Source of the DNA: Hungatella sp. UBA3402
GTDB lineage: Bacteria > Bacillota > Clostridia > Lachnospirales > Lachnospiraceae
NCBI GenBank assembly: GCA_002358555.1
Contig: DEPC01000121.1
Coordinates: forward strand, 1-11,990
Length of the DNA: 11,990 nt
Direction: 5' to 3'
Below, piece by piece: positions 7,077 to 11,990 of this stretch (position 1 is the first letter of the stretch; every line of letters starts with the position of its first letter). Below the pieces are notes generated by a model. That model made no database searches, had not been told where the DNA came from, and worked only from the letters and a program-made list of their open reading frames with translations. The position numbers and the translations under genes are program-made.

Positions 7077-8810
7077 ATGGCAATCATTGATTTCAAAGCT
7101 ACGAAGTGTAAGCATTGTTATAAATGCGTCCGCAACTGTGAAGTCAAGGCTATCATGATTAAAGATGGTCGGGCGGAGATTATGCCTGAGAAATGTATTT
7201 TATGTGGAACATGTCTCCAGATTTGCCCCCAATCAGCTAAGAAGTTGGTCAGTGATTTGGGCAAAGTAAAAGAATTTCTCATGGGTGGACAGAAAACTGT
7301 CGTGTCGATTGCCCCGTCTTATATGGGACTTTTGAAATATAAGACCATTGGTCAGGTAAAAGCGGCTTTGAAGAAACTTGGGTTTGCAGATGTTAGAGAA
7401 ACTTCTGAAGGAGCTGCATTGGTGACTGAGGAATATACCAGACTTCTCCAGGAAGGAAAGATGGAGAACATTATTACAACTTGTTGCCCAAGTGTCAATG
7501 ATTTAGTCGAAATTTATTTTCCACAGTTGGTACCTTACTTAGCTCCAGTCGTATCGCCTATGATTGCCCATGGAAAACTGCTTAAAGCAGAATATGACCA
7601 AGATACAAAAGTGGTGTTCCTTGGACCATGTATTGCTAAGAAGAAGGAATCCCAGGACCCAAGACATGAAAACTGGATTGATGCAGTGTTGAATTTCACT
7701 GAGGTGGAACAATGGTTAAAAGATGAGGATATCTGTATTGAGGAATGTGAAGATGAACCATTTGAGCCTGTTGACCCCAAGGTAAACCGTCTATATCCAG
7801 TGCCTAATGGTGTGGTAAATTCTGTTCTTGCTACAGAGGGACGGGTAGATTCTTACCGCAAATTTTACGTTCATGGAACGAAAGAATGTGTAGAGCTGTG
7901 CAAGAGTATGTCCAGAGGCGAGATTAAGGGCTGCTTTATTGAGATGAATAACTGTGCTGGCGGCTGTATCAAAGGGCCTACTGTACAGGACGAGACGATT
8001 TCTCACTTTAAGGTGAAACTGGATATGGAAGATACCATTAAGAAAGACCCTGTAGATTCCAAGACTATCAAACAGATGCTGGTAAATATCCAGATGGATA
8101 AGACATTTATGGACCGTTCCTCTAAAGATCCTATGCCTACGGAGGAGGAGATTCAGGCAATCCTTAAAGAGACTGGAAAGAGTCGTCCAGAGGATGAATT
8201 AAACTGCGGGGCATGTGGTTATCCCACCTGTCGAGAGAAAGCGATTGCAGTATTCCAGAAGAAGGCAGAGCTTGCTATGTGTATTCCCTATCTTCATGAA
8301 AAATCACAATCTTTTGCCAATTTGGTTATGGAAACTTCACCAAATATTGTGCTTATTGTAGATAAAGATATGAAAGTCATGGAATATTCTGCAGTGGGAG
8401 AGAAATATTTTGGAAAGACCCGTTCAGAAGCCCTGGATATGTATTTATATGAATTTATTGACCCAGTGGATTTCCAATGGGTATATGACACTCACCAGAA
8501 TATTCATGGCAAGAAAGTGAGATATGAGGAATATCATTTATCCACTCTTCAAAATATTGTGTACATAGAGAAGGAAGATGTAGTTTTGGCTACCTTTATT
8601 GATATTACCAAAGAGGAAGAACAGGCCAAGGAAGACTATAATCGGAAGCTGGAGACCGTTGACTTAGCTCAGAGAGTAATCCATAAACAGATGATGGTTG
8701 CTCAGGAGATTGCAGGACTTTTGGGTGAGACAACAGCAGATACCAAGACAACTCTTACGAAACTTTGTCAGTCTATGCTGGAAGAGGGCAGTGAAAGCGA
8801 GGTTCGATAA
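7077..8810 (+). CDS. hydS: PAS-domain sensory-type [FeFe] hydrogenase (HydS, group C)
   Basis: Domains in order are two [4Fe-4S] ferredoxin clusters (C11/14/17/21 and C40/43/46/50), the H-cluster domain (about 70-310), a further four-cysteine iron-sulfur domain (C377/380/385 and C402, CGACGYPTC), a PAS domain (about 411-512) and a C-terminal helical tail to 577. All H-cluster motifs are present: TTCCP (134-138), GPCIAKK (183-189) and CAGGC (293-297). Group C enzymes are thought to sense H2 or redox state and signal through PAS; there is no kinase domain here. C136 occupies the position of the proton-relay cysteine, which as I recall is alanine in a studied Thermoanaerobacter HydS, so this protein may be more catalytic than that one. 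AGGGAGG at 7062-7068 sets the start. The phosphatase gene follows directly after the stop codon. Similar operons occur in Ruminococcus albus and as the Thermoanaerobacterium hfs locus. Confidence 0.9.
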   Translation: MAIIDFKATKCKHCYKCVRNCEVKAIMIKDGRAEIMPEKCILCGTCLQICPQSAKKLVSDLGKVKEFLMGGQKTVVSIAPSYMGLLKYKTIGQVKAALKKLGFADVRETSEGAALVTEEYTRLLQEGKMENIITTCCPSVNDLVEIYFPQLVPYLAPVVSPMIAHGKLLKAEYDQDTKVVFLGPCIAKKKESQDPRHENWIDAVLNFTEVEQWLKDEDICIEECEDEPFEPVDPKVNRLYPVPNGVVNSVLATEGRVDSYRKFYVHGTKECVELCKSMSRGEIKGCFIEMNNCAGGCIKGPTVQDETISHFKVKLDMEDTIKKDPVDSKTIKQMLVNIQMDKTFMDRSSKDPMPTEEEIQAILKETGKSRPEDELNCGACGYPTCREKAIAVFQKKAELAMCIPYLHEKSQSFANLVMETSPNIVLIVDKDMKVMEYSAVGEKYFGKTRSEALDMYLYEFIDPVDFQWVYDTHQNIHGKKVRYEEYHLSTLQNIVYIEKEDVVLATFIDITKEEEQAKEDYNRKLETVDLAQRVIHKQMMVAQEIAGLLGETTADTKTTLTKLCQSMLEEGSESEVR

Positions 8811-9989
8811 ATGGGAGTTACAGTTGATGTTGCTTACAAGAGCCTGAATAAATTTACAGAGATTCTCTGTGGTGACAGGGTAGAGATTTTAAAGACCATT
8901 GACTCTGATATCATGATTCTTGCAGATGGCATGGGTAGTGGTGTAAAGGCCAATATTCTGTCTACTTTAACTAGCAAGATTTTAGGTACAATGTTTTTAA
9001 ATGGTGCTACGCTGGATGAATGTGTAGATACTATTGTGGAAACTCTCCCTGTATGTCAGGTGCGTGGTGTGGCATATTCTACGTTCAGCATCCTCCAGGT
9101 CTTCCACAATGGAGATGCCTATCTGGTAGAGTTTGACAATCCAGGATGTATCTTTATCCGAGATGGAAAGCTGATGGAAATCCCTACAAACTTGAGAGAG
9201 ATTGACGGAAAGAAAATCAATGAATTTCGGTTTAAAGTCAAAAAAGGCGATGCGCTGATTCTTATGAGCGACGGAACCATTCATGCAGGAGTGGGTCAAC
9301 TGCTGAATTTTGGATGGTTATGGGAAGATATTGCTTCCTATGCAGTAAAAGAATACGGAAAGACTGTATCTGCAACCCGTTTAGCCACAGCAATCTGCCA
9401 TGCTTGTGATGAATTATATATGTTCCGACCAGGTGATGACACTACTGTAGCATGTATGAGAATCATTGATAGCAAGCCAGTGCATCTGATGACAGGACCT
9501 GCCAGCAATGCACAAGATGATGAGAAGATGGTAGCTGACTTTATGTCAGACAGCAGTGCCAAGACCATTGTATGTGGAGGAACCAGTTCTACCATTGTAT
9601 CAAGAGTATTAAACAAACGTCTTGATGTCTCCATGGATTATGTTGACCCTGATATTCCGCCTATTGCCTATATGGAAGGAATTGACTTGGTGACAGAAGG
9701 TGTACTGACCTTAAATCGGACATTGCAGCTTCTTAGGAGATATGTAAAAAAGGAAAGCGTAGCCGAAGATTTCTTTATGGAACTTGATAAACCAAATGGT
9801 GGGTCCATGGTTGCCAAGATGATTATTGAGGACTGCACAGAGATTCATATGTATGTGGGAAAAGCTATGAACAGTGCCTACCAGAATCCTGGACTTCCGT
9901 TTGATTTGGGAATTCGTCAGAATTTAGTAGAACAGCTCAAAAATACCTTGGAGGAAATGGGCAAACCAGTGACAGTGACTTATTATTAA
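8811..9989 (+). CDS. SpoIIE/PP2C-like phosphatase with unassigned C-terminal domain
   Basis: Residues 1 to about 217 form a SpoIIE-type PP2C serine/threonine phosphatase domain. The metal-binding aspartates are in LADGMGSG (D39), LMSDG (D154) and GDDTT (D209/D210), so it should be active with Mn or Mg. Residues from about 225 to 392 form a second domain beginning HLMTGPASN and containing VCGGTSSTIVSR (254-265); I cannot assign it. The gene starts right after the hydS TAA (TAAATG), with only GAGG at 8799-8802 as a ribosome site, which implies coupling to HydS. The phosphatase is therefore the likely output of the HydS PAS sensor. Its phosphoprotein target is not encoded nearby: no STAS, anti-sigma or kinase gene is in the window. 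Confidence 0.85.
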   Translation: MGVTVDVAYKSLNKFTEILCGDRVEILKTIDSDIMILADGMGSGVKANILSTLTSKILGTMFLNGATLDECVDTIVETLPVCQVRGVAYSTFSILQVFHNGDAYLVEFDNPGCIFIRDGKLMEIPTNLREIDGKKINEFRFKVKKGDALILMSDGTIHAGVGQLLNFGWLWEDIASYAVKEYGKTVSATRLATAICHACDELYMFRPGDDTTVACMRIIDSKPVHLMTGPASNAQDDEKMVADFMSDSSAKTIVCGGTSSTIVSRVLNKRLDVSMDYVDPDIPPIAYMEGIDLVTEGVLTLNRTLQLLRRYVKKESVAEDFFMELDKPNGGSMVAKMIIEDCTEIHMYVGKAMNSAYQNPGLPFDLGIRQNLVEQLKNTLEEMGKPVTVTYY

Positions 9990-10054
9990 GGTAGGAGAAG
10001 CTGCACCGAAGAAAGCTCTTATTTTAAAAATCTAGGAAAGGAAAAGCTATTTAG

Positions 10055-10096
10055 ATGAGCATCCGCAATATCACAAAACCAAGTAAATGCGGATAG
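10055..10096 (+). other. Short frame overlapping the hydrogenase start; probable displaced N-terminus
   Basis: An ATG at 10055 has the only good ribosome site here (AGGAAAGG, 10034-10041), and encodes MSIRNITKPSKCG before TAG at 10094-10096. It overlaps the hydrogenase ATG at 10087. Adding one A to the AAA at 10085-10087 would fuse the frames into MSIRNITKPSK-MRIDCEV and continue through the whole enzyme. It is either the enzyme's true N-terminus cut off by a one-base deletion (natural or a sequencing error) or a coupling leader. Confidence 0.55.
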
Positions 10097-11619
10097 ACTG
10101 TGAGGTTTACCCAAATCATCTAGCATATACAGCTTTGTATATGTTTTTAGTAGCAAGAAAAATAAGTATGGTAACAAATGACGCAACCATATTACGGATT
10201 AAGCATGATGTGCTGTGTGAGGTGGCAAAGCTAGCATGGGAGGGAAAGCTGGAAGAGGAGAGAGAAGAACTGCCTTACAAAATGTTCCCAGGCCCTCAAG
10301 CTCAGTTTCGCTGCTGTATCTATAAAGAACGAGAGATTATTAAACAGAGAGTTCGTCTGGCAGAAGGAAAATGTCCTACAGGCAAAGATTCCATCAATGT
10401 AGTTCAGGTTATCAATGCTGCCTGTGAGGAATGTCCGATTGCATCCTATGTAGTGACAGACAACTGCCGGAAATGTATGGGAAAGGCATGCCAGAATTCT
10501 TGTAATTTTGGGGCTATCACCATGGAAGACAGTCGTGCTCACATAGACCCCAATAAGTGTAAGGAATGTGGAAAATGTGCACAGGCATGTCCTTACAGTG
10601 CGATTGCCCATTTGGAACGTCCCTGTAAAAAGGTATGTCCTGTAGACGCTATTACTTATGACGAGAATGGCATCTGTGTGATTGATGAGAAAAAATGTAT
10701 CCAATGCGGGGCTTGTATCCATAGCTGTCCATTTGGAGCAATTGGGACAAAGACTTTTATGGTGGATATTATTCGGCTTATCAATGCAGGAGAACGGGTG
10801 GTTGCTATGGTAGCACCTGCTACAGAGGGGCAGTTTGGCCAAGATATTACTATGGCAAGCTGGAAAACCGCTTTAAGGAAATTGGGATTTGCAGATATGA
10901 TTGAAGTAGGCTTGGGCGGCGATATGACGGCTGCTTCTGAGGCCGAAGAGTGGGCAGAAGCTTACAAAGAGGGAAAGAAGATGACAACTTCCTGCTGTCC
11001 AGCTTTTGTCAATATGATTAAACAGCATTTCCCCACACTCCTTGACAATATGTCTACCACGGTATCACCGATGTGTGCAGTATCCCGATTTGTAAAAGAA
11101 AAAGACCCAGGAACCATCACTGTGTTCATTGGACCATGTATTGCGAAAAAGAGTGAGACCTTAGATTTGAATATTCAGAATAATGCAGATTATGCCTTGA
11201 CCTTTGGAGAGGTTCGAGCTATGATGCGTGCAAAGAATGTAGAATTAGAGCCAGAGGAGAATACATACCAGGAAAGCTCTGTATTTGGCAAGCGGTTTGG
11301 CAATGGCGGAGGCGTTACTGCAGCAGTTGTACAGTGCTTTGAGGAGATGGGAGAAGACATCAAACCCAATGTGATGAAGTGCAATGGAGCTGCTGAATGT
11401 AAGAAAGCATTACTTCTCATGAAAGTTGGCAAGCTGCCCGCTGATTTTGTGGAAGGTATGGCTTGTGTGGGCGGCTGTGTAGGCGGTCCTAGCAAACACA
11501 AGACAGAGATGGAGGCAAAGAAAGCCCGCGATACTTTGATTTCAGGTGCTGACATGAGAAATGTTCTTGAGAATTTAAAGAATTTAGGTGCAGATAAGGT
11601 ATCTATGCATCGTAGTTAA
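10087..11619 (+). CDS. [FeFe] hydrogenase, group B type with ferredoxin-like domain
   Basis: This cytoplasmic enzyme reduces protons to H2 (or the reverse), probably with ferredoxin. The N-terminal region (about 1-110) is helical and has no assigned domain. Iron-sulfur cysteines follow: C127/130/135/139, C158/161/164/168, C180/184 and C204/207/210/214. The H-cluster domain has the complete motifs TSCCP (301-305), GPCIAKK (349-355) and CVGGC (460-464), including the proton-relay cysteine C303. It has no PAS domain, which fits a catalytic role beside HydS. The first ATG of the open frame is at 10087, but no ribosome site precedes it; the true start is probably at 10055 in a frame now shifted by one base (see 10055-10096). 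If that frame were restored the protein would have 521 residues. It is the last gene of the operon, with a hairpin terminator after it. Confidence 0.88.
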   Translation: MRIDCEVYPNHLAYTALYMFLVARKISMVTNDATILRIKHDVLCEVAKLAWEGKLEEEREELPYKMFPGPQAQFRCCIYKEREIIKQRVRLAEGKCPTGKDSINVVQVINAACEECPIASYVVTDNCRKCMGKACQNSCNFGAITMEDSRAHIDPNKCKECGKCAQACPYSAIAHLERPCKKVCPVDAITYDENGICVIDEKKCIQCGACIHSCPFGAIGTKTFMVDIIRLINAGERVVAMVAPATEGQFGQDITMASWKTALRKLGFADMIEVGLGGDMTAASEAEEWAEAYKEGKKMTTSCCPAFVNMIKQHFPTLLDNMSTTVSPMCAVSRFVKEKDPGTITVFIGPCIAKKSETLDLNIQNNADYALTFGEVRAMMRAKNVELEPEENTYQESSVFGKRFGNGGGVTAAVVQCFEEMGEDIKPNVMKCNGAAECKKALLLMKVGKLPADFVEGMACVGGCVGGPSKHKTEMEAKKARDTLISGADMRNVLENLKNLGADKVSMHRS

Positions 11620-11629
11620 TGGCTGAGAT

Positions 11630-11669
11630 AAGTTCCTTCTGGCATTTGGCTGGAAGGGACTTTATGTTG
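11630..11669 (+). terminator. Terminator of the hydrogenase operon
   Basis: AAGTTCCTTC (11630-11639) pairs with GAAGGGACTT (11653-11662), a 10-bp stem with one G.U and a 13-base loop. It begins ten bases after the hydrogenase stop. The following tract (TATGTTGT) is poor in T, so termination may be partial. Confidence 0.6.
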
Positions 11670-11701
11670 TATGGAAAAATCAGGAAAGGCAATGAAAATA
11701 A

Positions 11702-11990
11702 ATGTTGGTTGCAACAGATATTTGGAAGTGTTATCATAGAAGGGAAATCTTAAAGGGGGTAAACTTGACCATTTCTTCTGGAGAGTGTGTGGGAATTATT
11801 GGAGGAAATGGATGTGGGAAAACTACATTATTATCCATATTAGCAGGGGCATTGAAGGCAGATAGAGGAAACATCTGTTTGGAGGAGGGTAATTCAAAAA
11901 ATTTTTCTGTAAATTCTAGTGTTTATAAAAAGACAGTGGCCTATGTTCCCCAGGAAAACCCCTTAATTGAGGAACTGACAGTTAGGGATA
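11702..11990 (+). CDS. ABC transporter ATPase, N-terminal part (runs off the window)
   Basis: The first 96 residues of an ATP-binding cassette protein are visible. They include Walker A GGNGCGKT (34-41) and the Q-loop in YVPQEN (Q84); the signature and Walker B lie beyond the end. The start at 11702 is the first one possible because TAA (11699-11701) closes the frame just before it. AGGAAAGG at 11682-11689 is 12 bases upstream, rather far; a TTG at 11705 is an alternative. The form resembles ATPases of ABC-2-type exporters, but no partner gene is visible. It lies after the hydrogenase terminator and is probably a separate unit, although no clear promoter was found. Confidence 0.8.
   Translation, partial: MLVATDIWKCYHRREILKGVNLTISSGECVGIIGGNGCGKTTLLSILAGALKADRGNICLEEGNSKNFSVNSSVYKKTVAYVPQENPLIEELTVRD

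Noticed and set aside
10231..10842. A 203-codon open frame on the minus strand
   Set aside because: It is antisense to conserved iron-sulfur coding sequence; its Cys and Thr richness reflects the complement of that sequence, and no ribosome site was seen.
11692..11739. A 15-codon frame overlapping the last ABC ATPase start
   Set aside because: Its ATG is only two bases from the ribosome site and it reads out of frame with the ATPase; probably chance.
1..11990. CRISPR arrays, insertion sequences and prophage genes
   Set aside because: No regularly spaced repeats, transposase or phage-like proteins were seen; the tRNA shows no duplicated 3' end that would mark an integration site.

Overview
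The window looks like a low-GC Firmicute of class Clostridia, most likely a gut Lachnospiraceae. The grounds are AT-rich intergenic DNA, strong AGGAGG-type ribosome sites, consensus TTGACA/TATAAT promoters, and the gene content: a sucrose-type PTS with a LacI-family regulator, and a [FeFe]-hydrogenase operon of the kind found in anaerobic fermenters. The family is inferred from protein style; the genus cannot be fixed from the sequence.

Layout. (1) 1-2175: a promoter with a LacI/CcpA-type operator just after its start site drives a single-chain sucrose-family PTS permease (EIIB-EIIC-EIIA, scrA-like). (2) 2176-2538: non-coding; it holds a 119-nt imperfect inverted repeat whose G.T pairs favour folding as a plus-strand RNA, then the scrR promoter. 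(3) 2539-3573: LacI-family repressor (scrR-like). (4) 3559-6236: an ABC importer operon of NitT/TauT type (lipoprotein, permease, ATPase) with its own promoter inside the end of scrR. The permease start overlaps the stop of a 12-codon leader that carries the ribosome site. (5) 6237-6831: tRNA-Leu(UAG) on the minus strand with a consensus promoter and a candidate terminator, then a strong hairpin terminator and the promoter and possible redox operator of the next operon. (6) 6832-11619: a four-gene hydrogenase operon, namely a small thioredoxin-fold [2Fe-2S] protein, a PAS-bearing sensory-type [FeFe] hydrogenase (HydS, group C), a SpoIIE/PP2C-like phosphatase with an unassigned C-terminal domain, and a ferredoxin-domain [FeFe] hydrogenase of group B type. 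It ends in a hairpin. (7) 11702-11990: the start of another ABC ATPase that runs off the window.

How they work together. ScrR probably represses scrA when sucrose is absent. The hydrogenase operon couples H2 production (the group B enzyme) to a putative H2- or redox-sensing branch (HydS through PAS to the phosphatase). This arrangement is known from Ruminococcus albus and from the hfs locus of Thermoanaerobacterium, but the target of the phosphatase is not known and no kinase or STAS partner is encoded here.

The points most worth a second look are the start of the group B hydrogenase, where a one-base change appears to have cut its first eleven codons out of frame; the proton-relay cysteine kept in HydS; the hairpin element between scrA and scrR; the coupled leader before the ABC permease; and the palindromic operator inside the hydrogenase promoter.
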